A stretch of DNA of 64,000 nucleotides from Ponticaulis profundi (GTDB lineage Bacteria > Pseudomonadota > Alphaproteobacteria > Caulobacterales > Hyphomonadaceae), in contig NZ_JBHSSW010000004.1 in NCBI RefSeq assembly GCF_042659465.1, forward strand, positions 186,001-250,000, given 5' to 3'. Below are positions 9,582 to 17,639 of the stretch, in pieces. The position numbers and the translations under genes were made by a program. Each line of letters begins with the position of its first letter. Within the stretch, counting starts at the first letter, position 1. Under the pieces are notes generated by a model. It was not told the origin of the DNA and ran no database searches. It was given only the letters and a program-made list of their open reading frames with translations.

Positions 9582-10727
9582 TCAGGCACCCAGTGTTTCG
9601 ATCTCTTTCGGAGCGAGACCGGTTTCGAATGGGCGCGCTGTCTTTGGGTTCGGAAGCGCGAGCATTGCGTCGATGGCTTTCTTTGCCTCGATCCGAACGT
9701 CTTCATCTACCAGCACTTCATGCTTCATCTCTTTCAAAGAGTCATAGATGTTTTCCAGCGTAATGCGCTTCATGTGCGGGCACAGATTACACGGTTTTAC
9801 AAACTCGACGCCTGGATTGGCTGACGCCACATTGTCACTCATCGAACATTCGGTCAGCAAGACCACCTTGTTCGGCGAGCGCTCCGACACATAGTTCGAC
9901 AGAGCTGAGGTCGAGCCAGCAAAGTCAGCAGCCTCGAGAACGTCTGGCGGGCACTCCGGGTGCGCAAGGATCAGCACGCCAGGGTGAGCGTCACGCAGGC
10001 CGTGAATATCCTCAGCGGTGAATTGCTCATGCACTTCGCACCGGCCGTCCCAGGTGATGATCTCGATATCTGTTACCGCCGCGACATTGCGAGCGAGATA
10101 TTTGTCAGGGATCAGGATCACTTTGTCGACGCCCCATTCGGCTGCGACATGCTCAACTACCTGAACCGCGTTTGACGAGGTGCAGCACACATCCGTTTCC
10201 GCTTTCACGTCGGCGGTTGTGTTCACATAAGTCACAACAGGGATGCCGGGATATTTCTGTTTGATCAGACGAATATCTGCACCCGTGATAGATTCAGCCA
10301 ATGAGCAGCCTGCTTCCATGTCCGGAATGAGAACCGTTTTCTCCGGTGCGAGAATCTTGGATGTCTCGGCCATGAAGTGCACTCCAGCCTGAACAATGAC
10401 TTCGGCATCAACACTTGCGGCTTCGCGTGCAAGCTGAAGCGAGTCACCGCGAAAATCGCCGATCAGGTTGAAGATATCAGGTGTCATGTAGTTGTGAGCC
10501 AGCACGACCGCGTTGCGGGACTTCTTGAGCTGGTTGATACCATGAACGAGTGGCGCAATGCCTGGCCATTCCATCGGGGTGATGAAGTCTTTCACGTCAT
10601 CATACAAATGGTCGGTCGCAGCACGAACCTCATCATTATAGGAGAGGCCACGTTGTTCCAGCGCGCTGGGCGTGCGGCGTAGAGCCGGCATATCGCAACC
10701 AGGTGCAGCATCAATAATTCGGGCCAT
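9582..10727 (-). CDS. nadA: Quinolinate synthase
   Basis: NadA is a [4Fe-4S] enzyme that condenses iminoaspartate and dihydroxyacetone phosphate to quinolinate. Recognised by VVLAHNYMTPDIFNLIGDFRGDSL-LA, FMAETSKIL-PEKTVLIPDMEAGCSLA (first cluster Cys), TDVCCTSSNA (second), ILAHPECPPDVL, and FVKPCNLCPHMKRITLENI (third Cys region). The product has 381 residues from the second of two adjacent ATGs; that start gives proper spacing to the GGAGG at 10732-10736, while the first ATG (10730) lies too close. A promoter and two operator-like palindromes lie upstream. Confidence 0.96.
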   Translation of the reverse strand: MARIIDAAPGCDMPALRRTPSALEQRGLSYNDEVRAATDHLYDDVKDFITPMEWPGIAPLVHGINQLKKSRNAVVLAHNYMTPDIFNLIGDFRGDSLQLAREAASVDAEVIVQAGVHFMAETSKILAPEKTVLIPDMEAGCSLAESITGADIRLIKQKYPGIPVVTYVNTTADVKAETDVCCTSSNAVQVVEHVAAEWGVDKVILIPDKYLARNVAAVTDIEIITWDGRCEVHEQFTAEDIHGLRDAHPGVLILAHPECPPDVLEAADFAGSTSALSNYVSERSPNKVVLLTECSMSDNVASANPGVEFVKPCNLCPHMKRITLENIYDSLKEMKHEVLVDEDVRIEAKKAIDAMLALPNPKTARPFETGLAPKEIETLGA

Positions 10728-10758
10728 CATTCCCTCCTTTACTCTGGGGCAGGACCCC

Positions 10759-10779
10759 TTTTGCTCAATCTGAGTATTA
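10759..10779 (-). promoter_or_regulatory. Promoter-proximal NadQ-like operator of nadA
   Basis: A 21-bp site with the half TTTTGCTCAA (10759-10768) followed by TGAG and a degenerate second arm. It matches the first half of the stronger site at 10842 and overlaps the TATAAT box of the nadA promoter, which is the place expected for a repressor. Assignment to NadQ is inference from the adjacent regulator gene and the NAD pathway target. Confidence 0.55.
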
Positions 10780-10806
10780 TATGGGTAGACAAAGACGCCA
10801 ATTCAA
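10776..10806 (-). promoter_or_regulatory. Probable nadA promoter
   Basis: Read on the - strand there is a perfect TATAAT at 10781-10776, about 50 nt before the nadA start, with TTGAAT (10806-10801) as a possible -35 box at a long 19-bp spacing. The -10 box is partly covered by the operator-like site. Confidence 0.5.
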
Positions 10807-10841
10807 GATCGTTCGGCCTTGAAGAGGAGATTTGAGAACCC

Positions 10842-10862
10842 TTTTGCCCAATTTGAGCAAAA
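10842..10862 (-). promoter_or_regulatory. Distal, nearly perfect NadQ-like operator of nadA
   Basis: TTTTGC (10842-10847) and GCAAAA (10857-10862) are perfect inverted arms; the nine central bases CCAATTTGA continue the symmetry with only one mismatched pair besides the central base. The centre is 83 bp from that of the proximal site, close to eight helical turns, so the two could be bridged by one regulator. The remaining gap to the thioesterase gene (10863-11047) is AT-rich and shows no gene. Confidence 0.6.
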
Positions 10863-11047
10863 CTCAGGGCGTCACAAATACGTCAAAGTTATTGCTCTGG
10901 CAAGTTCTTAATTGGACGATTTTGAGCGGCAAGAGTTCCCAATTTCGTGAACTTGATTTTGTTTGGCGATCAAAATCTGCCAAAAAAGGCGAGGTTTGAG
11001 AAAAACTCATCCATCAGCGGCGATATTCTGATGCTTGCGCGCCGACT

Positions 11048-11491
11048 TCAATTGTTGCCGGGACGCAAGATTTGTTCGGCCGCTTTGCGTAGCGTCTGCG
11101 GGATTTCAGCGGGGCGGCGTGTTTTCTCATCGACATACACATGTGTGAAGCGTGCTTCACCGGCAGCGTCGTCCGAACCTTCTGAAAACAACCCGATGCC
11201 GTAGGTGATCGAGCTGCGCCCGATCTTTGTGACACACAGGCCCGCATCAATACGCTCCGGCCAGCTGAGGCTTGCATGATAGGTGCAGGCGGTTTCAACG
11301 ACCAGTCCGACAATATCTCCATGCGGAACAGGCATTTGCGCGGCATGTCTCAGCCAGTTGTTCACCGCCGTGTCGACATATTCATAATAGACGACATTGT
11401 TCATGTGCCCGTAAGCGTCGTTATCGTTCCACCGCGTTGTGAGCGTGGAAAAGTGTAGGTAGTCAGATCGCCTGGCGCGCGGTCGGGACAA
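11048..11491 (-). CDS. Acyl-CoA thioesterase, hotdog fold (YbgC/4-hydroxybenzoyl-CoA thioesterase type)
   Basis: A 147-residue single-domain hotdog thioesterase expected to hydrolyse acyl-CoA thioesters in the cytoplasm. The family signature is clear: TRWNDNDAYGHMNNVVYYEYVDTA with the catalytic Asp in NDNDAYGH, then CTYHASLSWPERIDAGL and FTHVYVDEKTRRPAEIP. It starts at TTG with GGAG 8 nt upstream; no ATG lies near the conserved N-terminus. It is 72 bp downstream of nadQ on the same strand and 317 bp upstream of nadA. The substrate cannot be read from the sequence. Confidence 0.88.
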   Translation of the reverse strand: MSRPRARRSDYLHFSTLTTRWNDNDAYGHMNNVVYYEYVDTAVNNWLRHAAQMPVPHGDIVGLVVETACTYHASLSWPERIDAGLCVTKIGRSSITYGIGLFSEGSDDAAGEARFTHVYVDEKTRRPAEIPQTLRKAAEQILRPGNN

Positions 11492-11563
11492 GGGACAACT
11501 CCGGAGACGTTTTACTGGGACGAGACAGATTTACGGCCTGGAGCCGGACGTTCAACCCGTGAC

Positions 11564-12529
11564 CTATTTCTTTCGAGGGGTCTGAACACCCAATGCCGCT
11601 TTCTCATTCAGGATTTCGCGGCGAAAGCGGAAGCGCTCAGCGGGGCGGCCGCCTGTTGCGGTTTCAAACTCTCCAGTTCCTTCGACAAAATTGGATTTTT
11701 CCAGGGACCTTCTGAAGTTCTGCTTGTGAATGCGCAGGCCTAAAATGCCTTCCACAGTCTCCTGCAGCTCTGACAGCGTAAACGTGTCGGGCATGAGCTC
11801 GAACACGACTGGACGGTATTTGATCTTGCCGCGCAGTCGCCCCATGCCGGTTGCCAGAATGCGCCGGTGATCGGACCGCATCTGTGCGCCGATCACGCGC
11901 TCCGAGAGGCCGTGCGGATAGTCTTCCCCGCGATCACGCCAGGCTTCCGGAACAATCTGTGCTTCATAGAGCAATTCGTAGCGCTCCAGCACGCGCTCCT
12001 CGACCCAGCTGCGTCCGTCCAGACCGAAAGCGAGGCATGCCCGTGCCCAGGCTTCCTGCTGTTCATCGCGTGAGGGCAGGCGTTCTGCCCAGGCCTTGAG
12101 AAGCGGGCTGAGATCGGTGTTTATAAAATCAGGCAGTGATTTTCGGTGATCTTCCCACGGGAAGTAACGATACCAGTCTCTCCAGACGGCTTCGAACGCG
12201 CCAATCTCGGTCGCTTCCGGTGTCAGAGCAAGGTATCCGACCGAGATGATCCTCGACAATGGCGAGACATCATCAAGACGTGCGGTCGGAAGTTCGCGCC
12301 CCCTGTCGCCGAATGTATAAAGTTGCTCCACATAGCCGAGATCGAAACCGGTTTGCGCCGTCACCCAATCACGCAGGCCGATCTCAAATGTGCGGTGACC
12401 TTCCGGATCGAATGGACCAAAAGGCAAGCCATCCAGTCCCAGCGGACCAGTGGCACGTGTTGCCAGAACGTGAGGCACGCCATCAATGGCGGCGACGATC
12501 ACCGCTGTCAGACCGACACGCAGACTCAT
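11564..12529 (-). CDS. nadQ: NadQ-type regulator of NAD biosynthesis (COG4111; Nudix-like plus winged helix)
   Basis: A 321-residue DNA-binding regulator. Residues 1-150 resemble a degenerate Nudix domain (LTAVIVAAIDGVPHVLATRA; WVTAQTGFDLGYVEQLYTFGD) lacking a full catalytic Nudix box. The C-terminal 90 residues are an NrtR-type winged helix: YRPVVFELMPDTFTLSELQE, LRIHKQNFRRSLEK, GGRPAERFRF. The longer size and middle region fit the COG4111 group annotated as the NAD regulator of alphaproteobacteria, known as a repressor of nad genes. The ATG overlaps the stop of the upstream phosphatase gene by one base (TGATG), so I prefer it over a TTG three codons earlier. Two matching operator-like sites precede nadA, 0.8 kb away. 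Confidence 0.85.
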   Translation of the reverse strand: MSLRVGLTAVIVAAIDGVPHVLATRATGPLGLDGLPFGPFDPEGHRTFEIGLRDWVTAQTGFDLGYVEQLYTFGDRGRELPTARLDDVSPLSRIISVGYLALTPEATEIGAFEAVWRDWYRYFPWEDHRKSLPDFINTDLSPLLKAWAERLPSRDEQQEAWARACLAFGLDGRSWVEERVLERYELLYEAQIVPEAWRDRGEDYPHGLSERVIGAQMRSDHRRILATGMGRLRGKIKYRPVVFELMPDTFTLSELQETVEGILGLRIHKQNFRRSLEKSNFVEGTGEFETATGGRPAERFRFRREILNEKAALGVQTPRKK

Positions 12530-13065
12530 CAGACCCAATGGCCTCGCACCTGATCGTAACGCGATGGAATATTGAAGGGCACGGCTTCTTCCGCGAATTC
12601 ATGCGCATTCATGCCAGCAACGGCGTCCATCATCCGACCTTCACGCTTCAAAATCCGGTCGGCCATCTGAATGATGCGGCGGTTGGGCTTGGCGGTTCTT
12701 GAGGCGCGCCGGATAGCATTTGCGATATTGCGTTCATCAATGTCGGGATTGTGCAGGCAGGCTGTGATAAAGGCGCTGGCGGAGGATCGGCTTATGCCAG
12801 CCCAGCAGTGGATCAGCAGCGGATCATTCCGGTCCCAGTCTTTCACGAATTCGATCAGCCGCACGACATCATCTTCTTCAGGTGGCTTCAGGCCCGCCAT
12901 CGGTTCATCAATGTCATCAAATGAAAGTTTCAGGTGCTGGTCATCACCGAGCCCGTCGACAACCGGGAAGGCGTCACCGGGCGCCAGCAAGCTGACAACG
13001 CGCCTGGCGCCATGCTGGCGTGCATAGTTGGCGGCATGCGTGCGAGACGTCACCCAGATTGTCAT
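12529..13065 (-). CDS. Protein-tyrosine-phosphatase-like protein (COG5350 type)
   Basis: A 178-residue cysteine-dependent phosphatase homologue. The P-loop signature CX5R is present as HCWAGISRSS with the catalytic Cys at residue 87, preceded by the conserved LLIH strand; an upstream acidic loop (LSFDDIDEP) could supply the general acid. GGGGGAAA precedes the ATG. It shares a strand with the HD hydrolase upstream (27 bp) and is translationally coupled to nadQ downstream. The substrate is unknown; the constant company of an NAD regulator hints at a nucleotide or NAD-related role, which is inference. Confidence 0.85.
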   Translation of the reverse strand: MTIWVTSRTHAANYARQHGARRVVSLLAPGDAFPVVDGLGDDQHLKLSFDDIDEPMAGLKPPEEDDVVRLIEFVKDWDRNDPLLIHCWAGISRSSASAFITACLHNPDIDERNIANAIRRASRTAKPNRRIIQMADRILKREGRMMDAVAGMNAHEFAEEAVPFNIPSRYDQVRGHWV

Positions 13066-13091
13066 GTTTCCCCCGCTTGTTTCATGCCGCG

Positions 13092-13694
13092 CTATTTAAC
13101 CATATTCTGCAGAGCGTGAAACCTTTTCAGGAATTCGGACTGCGCTTGCGGCGCCGTCATTGGGACAAGCGGGTCGGTCAGTCGGATATCCGGTTTGCCA
13201 AAAATCTCGTCAGCTTCGTCGGCGCTGAAGCCTGCCAGCACGACGGCCTCATGCCAGGCACTGATGTGATCTGCGCGTTTTATCAGCTTGTGTAAATTTT
13301 TTGGCATCACTGCAGGAAGACCGAAACGGATGTGAATGGCCCGTTCCAGACGGTCTTCGAAGACCCGATAATCTACTCCAAGCGCTGCTTTGAACGGCGA
13401 AATCATATCGCCAATTACATATTCGGCGCCGTCATGCAGCAAGGCGGTCAGGCATGCATCGATCGAAAGACCCGGTGATAGTTCACGGCAGAGTTCTTCG
13501 ACGAGGATGCTGTGCTGGGCGACAGAAAAGGCATGTTCACCAAGGGTTTGTCCGTTCCAGCGCGCGACACGGGCGAGACCATGAGCAATATCCTCGACTT
13601 CGATATCGAGCGGTGACGGATCAAGAAGGTCCAGTCTGCGGCCCGAAAGCATGCGTTGCCAGGCACGTGGTGGGACCTTTTTTTTAGCAGCCAT
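13092..13694 (-). CDS. HD-domain hydrolase, YfbR-like
   Basis: A 200-residue HD-superfamily metal-dependent phosphohydrolase similar to the YfbR/5'-deoxynucleotidase group (COG1896). The metal-binding residues can be seen as GEHAFSVAQHSILV, LLHDGAEYVIGDM and KRADHISAWHEAVV. The start ATG follows GGAGAG. It is first in a four-gene - strand run (HD hydrolase, tyrosine-phosphatase-like protein, NadQ, thioesterase). A nucleotide monophosphate substrate is likely for the family but is not proven here. Confidence 0.87.
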   Translation of the reverse strand: MAAKKKVPPRAWQRMLSGRRLDLLDPSPLDIEVEDIAHGLARVARWNGQTLGEHAFSVAQHSILVEELCRELSPGLSIDACLTALLHDGAEYVIGDMISPFKAALGVDYRVFEDRLERAIHIRFGLPAVMPKNLHKLIKRADHISAWHEAVVLAGFSADEADEIFGKPDIRLTDPLVPMTAPQAQSEFLKRFHALQNMVK

Positions 13695-13870
13695 TCTGGG
13701 CTCTCCGGACTGTGGAAAAGGTCAATGAAACGTAAAGAAAATCTGTCAAAATATGAATGAAAACAGATAGTTTCGTCATAATTGAGCCTAAGGAAATCGT
13801 ATTTTCGATACGCTTCATTAAGGCTGTGCGGTGTACTCTGTCCACACTCCGAGGGAGAGAGATAAGAATA

Positions 13871-14008
13871 ATGTTTGATGTGATGGTGAACCTGGTGCAG
13901 CAACCAGCTGTACCTCTGATCGTACTTTGCGTGGCAGGTGTCGCGGTGGTGTTTGAGGCACTCCGTGTCAGCCGTGAAGCGCTGTGGAGCGATCTGTTCG
14001 ACGAATAA
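13871..14008 (+). CDS. 45-residue single-pass membrane peptide
   Basis: A short frame starting at ATG 13871 behind a long purine run (GAGGGAGAGAGATAAG), a strong ribosome site. The peptide has one hydrophobic helix (VPLIVLCVAGVAVVFEAL) followed by RVSREALWSDLFDE. It is closed by a strong terminator at 14047 and lies alone between divergent units. The combination of ribosome site, membrane helix and own terminator argues that it is real. Function unknown. Confidence 0.6.
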   Translation: MFDVMVNLVQQPAVPLIVLCVAGVAVVFEALRVSREALWSDLFDE

Positions 14009-14046
14009 GCGTCCATTTGAGGCGCGGGTGATAATATAATGAAAAG

Positions 14047-14073
14047 CGGGCGGCCATCGAGCCGCCCGTTTTC
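14047..14073 (+). terminator. Terminator after the 45-residue peptide
   Basis: CGGGCGGC (14047-14054) and GCCGCCCG (14061-14068) form a perfect stem with a six-base loop, followed by TTTTC and preceded by AAAA. It lies upstream of ATG 14102, which supports that start for the next gene. Confidence 0.85.
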
Positions 14074-14101
14074 ATTTCGGGCAGCCGCGCTAAAACAGGC
14101 C

Positions 14102-14839
14102 ATGAGCACATCCATGCGACTCGATAAATTTCTCTTTGACGAAGGCCTGATGAGCAGCCGTACAGAGGCACAGGCGGCGATCGTTGCCGGTAAGGTGCTC
14201 GTGAATGGTCAGGTCGTGACGAAGGCATCATTCAAGATCAGCCCGGATGATCATGTTGAGGCGGAGAAAGCACATCCCTTTGTCTCGCGTGCGGCACTCA
14301 AACTCCAAGGCGCGCTTGAGCAGTTTCCGGTCGCTGTGAATGGCAAGGTCTGCCTGGATGTCGGAGCTTCGACGGGTGGTTTCAGTCAGGTGCTCATCGA
14401 AGCGGGTGCAGAGCATGTTTACGCGATTGATGTCGGCCGCGACCAGTTTCACAAATCACTTCGGGATGAGCCGCGCATTTCTTTATTCGAGCAGACCGAT
14501 GCACGCGAAATCAGTGAAGCGCTGATTCCGTTGCTAATTGATCTTATCGTGTGTGATGCGAGCTTCATCGGCCTTGAGAAAGTCCTGCTGCCTGCCTTGC
14601 ATATGACCGGGCCGGAAGCTCAGGCTGTTCTGCTTTTCAAACCTCAGTTTCAGGTTGGACCCAAACATGTTGGCAAGGGCGGTATCGTGAACGACGAGGC
14701 AGCTGTGGATCAGGCAAAGGCCAACTTTCAGGACTGGCTGGAACATCAGGGTTGGCTGGTGAAGGCCTGGGCACCATCACCGATTACTGGTTCAGATGGC
14801 AATCAGGAATGGCTGGTCTGGGCCTGTCGAGCCGGATGA
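14102..14839 (+). CDS. tlyA: TlyA-family rRNA 2'-O-methyltransferase
   Basis: A 245-residue protein with an N-terminal S4 RNA-binding domain (MRLDKFLFDEGLMSSRTEAQ, IVAGKVLVNGQ) and a C-terminal FtsJ-like Rossmann methyltransferase domain (VCLDVGASTGGFSQVLIEAG as the SAM-binding motif, IVCDASFIGLEKVL, FKPQFQVGP). TlyA enzymes methylate ribose in 16S and/or 23S rRNA; in alphaproteobacteria they are conserved housekeeping genes. I use ATG 14102 rather than 14039, because the earlier start would run through the terminator at 14047. No haemolysin activity should be inferred from the old family name. Confidence 0.92.
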   Translation: MSTSMRLDKFLFDEGLMSSRTEAQAAIVAGKVLVNGQVVTKASFKISPDDHVEAEKAHPFVSRAALKLQGALEQFPVAVNGKVCLDVGASTGGFSQVLIEAGAEHVYAIDVGRDQFHKSLRDEPRISLFEQTDAREISEALIPLLIDLIVCDASFIGLEKVLLPALHMTGPEAQAVLLFKPQFQVGPKHVGKGGIVNDEAAVDQAKANFQDWLEHQGWLVKAWAPSPITGSDGNQEWLVWACRAG

Positions 14840-14903
14840 ACTGATCCGCTTTCCTTTTCTCCGCGTCTGAATGTATCATATGTTAGGGGGAAGGAGCCGT
14901 TTC

Positions 14904-15971
14904 ATGTCTGAAGCCAGCCCAATCTCGAAATCCTTGTCTCGTGCGAAATATATTGGCGCGCAGGGGCTGCGAAGCCTCTGGTATGGCGGTCATTACACCT
15001 ATGTCCGGCGAAGCGCTGGCGGCTTTACCCGACCGGGCGAGCCTCCATTCCGTCCCGAGCACGGCATCCCAGACATGAAAGCGATGCGCAGAGCTTATCT
15101 CAAAGCGTTCGAAACCGATCTTGCCAATATAGAGGCGGGTCTGTATCCGCGCCCTCGCGACGTCCGGCTCTCTCAGCTCCGCAGAACGTTGAAACGGTCT
15201 CGGCGTTTCCTGAAGGATGCACGCGACGTTGATGACCGGCGTCTGCATCGCAATGGTTCCGAGGTTCGCGACGCTGCGGACGCTAGTGTTTATCCCACTT
15301 ATTACCGCCAGAACTTCCATTATCAGTCGGGTGGATGGTTCAGCGATGACAGCGCGGACATTTACGACACGCAGGTCGAGGTGCTGTTCGGAGGCGCGGC
15401 TGATGTAATGCGCCGGTGTGTACTCGGTGAAGTTGCTCGTCAGATGAAGGGGCGTGATCAGCGCGCGACGTCCTTTCTTGATCTGGCGTGTGGCAATGGC
15501 CGGTTTTTGAACCTTGTGCTCGATGCATTCCCGAGGCTGGCCGCCAGCGGCCTGGATCTGTCGCCTAACTACACGGAGAAGGCTCGCAGCGCAGTCCGAG
15601 ACTGGCCGCAGGCAGACATCATTCAGGGGCAGGCTGAAGCCATGCCGCTTCCTGATTCCAGCATGGATATGATTGTCAGCATTTATATGTTCCATGAATT
15701 GCCGCCGAAAATCAGAAAAGCGGTCGCGGGTGAAATTGCGCGTGTTCTGAAATCTGGCGGTGTCTTCATCTTTGCGGACTCGCTGCAGTTCGACGATACG
15801 CCTGAGCTGAACGCCTTGCTGGAATACTTTCCGGAAGGCTTCCATGAGCCGTACTACAAATCTTACCTGCGCGAGGATTTTGATAGCCTCTTTTCAAAGC
15901 AGGGGCTGGTGCCAGACAAGGTGCAGCCTGTTTTTCTGACGCGCATACAAAGATGGAAGAAGCCTCTATGA
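14904..15971 (+). CDS. SAM-dependent class I methyltransferase
   Basis: A 355-residue protein. Residues 1-170 are family-specific and rich in Arg (YVRRSAGGFTRPGEPPF, SQLRRTLKRSRRFL), while residues 190-300 form a class I methyltransferase fold with motif I SFLDLACGNGRFL, SGLDLSPNY, AEAMPLPDSSMDMIVSIYMFHELP and RVLKSGGVFIFADSLQ. The ATG is preceded by AAGGAG at 14891, the reason to reject an ATG 33 nt earlier. The stop overlaps the start of the DUF924 gene by four bases. The methylated substrate cannot be inferred; a lipid or quinone-like small molecule is usual for this type. Confidence 0.88.
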   Translation: MSEASPISKSLSRAKYIGAQGLRSLWYGGHYTYVRRSAGGFTRPGEPPFRPEHGIPDMKAMRRAYLKAFETDLANIEAGLYPRPRDVRLSQLRRTLKRSRRFLKDARDVDDRRLHRNGSEVRDAADASVYPTYYRQNFHYQSGGWFSDDSADIYDTQVEVLFGGAADVMRRCVLGEVARQMKGRDQRATSFLDLACGNGRFLNLVLDAFPRLAASGLDLSPNYTEKARSAVRDWPQADIIQGQAEAMPLPDSSMDMIVSIYMFHELPPKIRKAVAGEIARVLKSGGVFIFADSLQFDDTPELNALLEYFPEGFHEPYYKSYLREDFDSLFSKQGLVPDKVQPVFLTRIQRWKKPL

Positions 15972-16519
15972 GTGAACAGCCAGACGCATTGAAACTGCTG
16001 GACTTCTGGATATCTGCCGGGCCAGAGAAATGGTTCAATGGCGGGGAAGCCTTTGACGATGCATGCCGTGCATATGAGGCGCTTTGGGAGGCCGGCCGTG
16101 ATGGTGAGCTCCACCATTGGGCAGAGACGGCTTCGGGCATGCTTGCCCTATTGATCCTGCTCGACCAGATACCGAGAAACATTTTTCGTGGCGAAGCCAA
16201 GCAGTTCTCGACGGATGCAAAAGCACTGGGCCTTGCGGGTCTGGCGTTGGATGCTGGCTTTGATCATTCACAAATGATGCCGGTGAAGAATTTCTATTAT
16301 CTGCCCTTCATGCATTCGGAAAATCTTGAAGATCAGCTGAAATGTTGTGACCTGTTGAGGCCACTCGACAGCATGCAACACTATTATTTTGCGCTGCTCC
16401 ATATGGATGCGATTGCCCGCTTCGGCCGGTTCCCGCACCGCAATGCTGTGTTGGGCCGGGAAACAACAGACGCAGAGCGCGCTTATCTGGAGACGGGTGG
16501 TTTCGGCGCGAGCCACTGA
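15968..16519 (+). CDS. DUF924 family protein
   Basis: A 183-residue all-helical cytosolic protein of the DUF924 family, with the family hallmarks LLDFWISAGPEKWFNGGEAFDDACR near the N-terminus, LALLILLDQIPRNIFRGEA, and FYYLPFMHSENLEDQ followed by RFGRFPHRNAVLGRE. These proteins have a TPR-like fold and no established function. The ATGA overlap with the methyltransferase stop makes ATG 15968 the likely start and implies translational coupling. Confidence 0.92.
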   Translation: MSEQPDALKLLDFWISAGPEKWFNGGEAFDDACRAYEALWEAGRDGELHHWAETASGMLALLILLDQIPRNIFRGEAKQFSTDAKALGLAGLALDAGFDHSQMMPVKNFYYLPFMHSENLEDQLKCCDLLRPLDSMQHYYFALLHMDAIARFGRFPHRNAVLGRETTDAERAYLETGGFGASH

Positions 16520-16526
16520 ATACGAA

Positions 16527-16566
16527 AAACCGCATCCTGGATGTACAGTCCGGACGCGGTTTCTCT
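16527..16566 (+). terminator. Terminator-like hairpin after the DUF924 gene
   Basis: AAACCGC (16527-16533) pairs with GCGGTTT (16556-16562), and the stem can continue inward through one mismatch; TCTCTTG follows. The T run is broken, so efficiency may be modest. It separates convergent genes. Confidence 0.6.
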
Positions 16567-16589
16567 TGTTCGTTTAAAGTTTTGCTCAG

Positions 16590-17153
16590 TTAGAGCGAAG
16601 CTGTGAGCGCGGAAATATCACCGCCGTTTTCATCGAGCTTCGCTTCGAACTGTGAGCGCTGCTCAATGGCAAGCCACAGGTCCATTGCCTGAATGTCGAT
16701 GACTTTCCAGCTGCCATTATCATTCTTCAGGCGCCAGCTGACATCTTCCAGATCCTCGGAGCCATCGCCTTTGGCGGTCGTTTCGACCACCACGTCGTCT
16801 TCGCGACGCTCAACGGTATCTTCAATTTCAAAGGAGACACCTGCCATATCGCTCAGATGTGTCTGCAGCTGTTCGGCGAGATAGCCGCGAAAGGCATCCT
16901 GATAAGCGGCCAGTTCTGCGTCAGATGCGGAGCGGGCTGCAGATCCCAGAGCGAAGCGACCGATTTCCTCGACATTGATGTATTCGAGGAGCTGTTCAGC
17001 TTCCGTGGCATCAAGTGTGCCATCGCTGAGATAGGATTGAATATCGTTATTGGCCGCTTCTACAACAGCTTCAGCTGAGTCAGAGGCCATTGCGAAGGCA
17101 GGTGTTGCGACTGCCGCAACAGCAAACGCGCTGACGATCATTTTATTCAGCAT
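16590..17153 (-). CDS. MlaC/Ttg2D-like periplasmic phospholipid-transport protein
   Basis: A 187-residue exported protein with a signal peptide ending TPAFA-MAS. The rest fits the MlaC (Tol_Tol_Ttg2) family, which shuttles phospholipids between the outer and inner membrane in the Mla pathway: YINVEEIGRFALGSAAR, YQDAFRGYLAEQLQTHLS, and the C-terminal SWRLKNDNGSWKVIDIQAMDLWLAI (family pattern: V.Y.l.....W.V.D...dG). The start follows GAAAGGAAAG. The partner transporter genes mlaFED are not in the window. A small membrane protein follows upstream on the same strand. Confidence 0.88.
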   Translation of the reverse strand: MLNKMIVSAFAVAAVATPAFAMASDSAEAVVEAANNDIQSYLSDGTLDATEAEQLLEYINVEEIGRFALGSAARSASDAELAAYQDAFRGYLAEQLQTHLSDMAGVSFEIEDTVERREDDVVVETTAKGDGSEDLEDVSWRLKNDNGSWKVIDIQAMDLWLAIEQRSQFEAKLDENGGDISALTASL

Positions 17154-17221
17154 GGTCTTTCCTTTCACGATCAACGTGGGATGAGAACGAACGATCTGTG
17201 CGCTCGGTTCCCGGTGTTGAA

Positions 17222-17464
17222 TTAATTGTTGGTCACGTCTTCCGTGGTGGCTTCGTCTTCGGTGATGTCCTTGATGACGTCTTCAGTCGCATCACCGGCG
17301 CGATCGAGTGCGTCGCCAGTCTCGTCGGCAAGCTCACTCATTGTGGTATCCATGCGAGCGCCAGCTCCTTCGAACGAGCCTTCCTGAAGATAGAAGAATC
17401 CCATGGCTGCCACAAAGACGAGAACGATGGCGCCAAGGATAAAAGTGATTGGGTTGCGTCCCAT
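17222..17464 (-). CDS. Small single-pass membrane protein with acidic tail
   Basis: An 80-residue protein with one transmembrane helix (residues 5-22, ITFILGAIVLVFVAAMGFFYL) followed by a strongly acidic, Thr-rich tail (SELADETGDALDRAGDATEDV and onward). The ATG is chosen for the AGGAG 6 nt upstream; an earlier ATG lacks one. It precedes the mlaC-like gene on the same strand by 68 bp and may be co-transcribed. No recognised family. Confidence 0.7.
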   Translation of the reverse strand: MGRNPITFILGAIVLVFVAAMGFFYLQEGSFEGAGARMDTTMSELADETGDALDRAGDATEDVIKDITEDEATTEDVTNN

Positions 17465-17639
17465 TTTCAGCTCCTGTCTGTAATGTTTCAAGAACACTCA
17501 AAAACAGAAGCGGTTCCTTGTCAGATTAGACGAGAGTAGGGCGAAGTTCGTCGCTTAGCTGACCAGCTTATACTTAAGGCGCTGTAAGAATAGGAATAAT
17601 TAGCACTTCGGGTGCGTGCGGAATTAACGAAATGGAAAG

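Noticed and set aside
10962..10984. TTTGGC...GCCAAA hairpin downstream of the thioesterase gene
   Set aside because: The T run lies on the wrong side for either transcript direction, so it is not a proper terminator.
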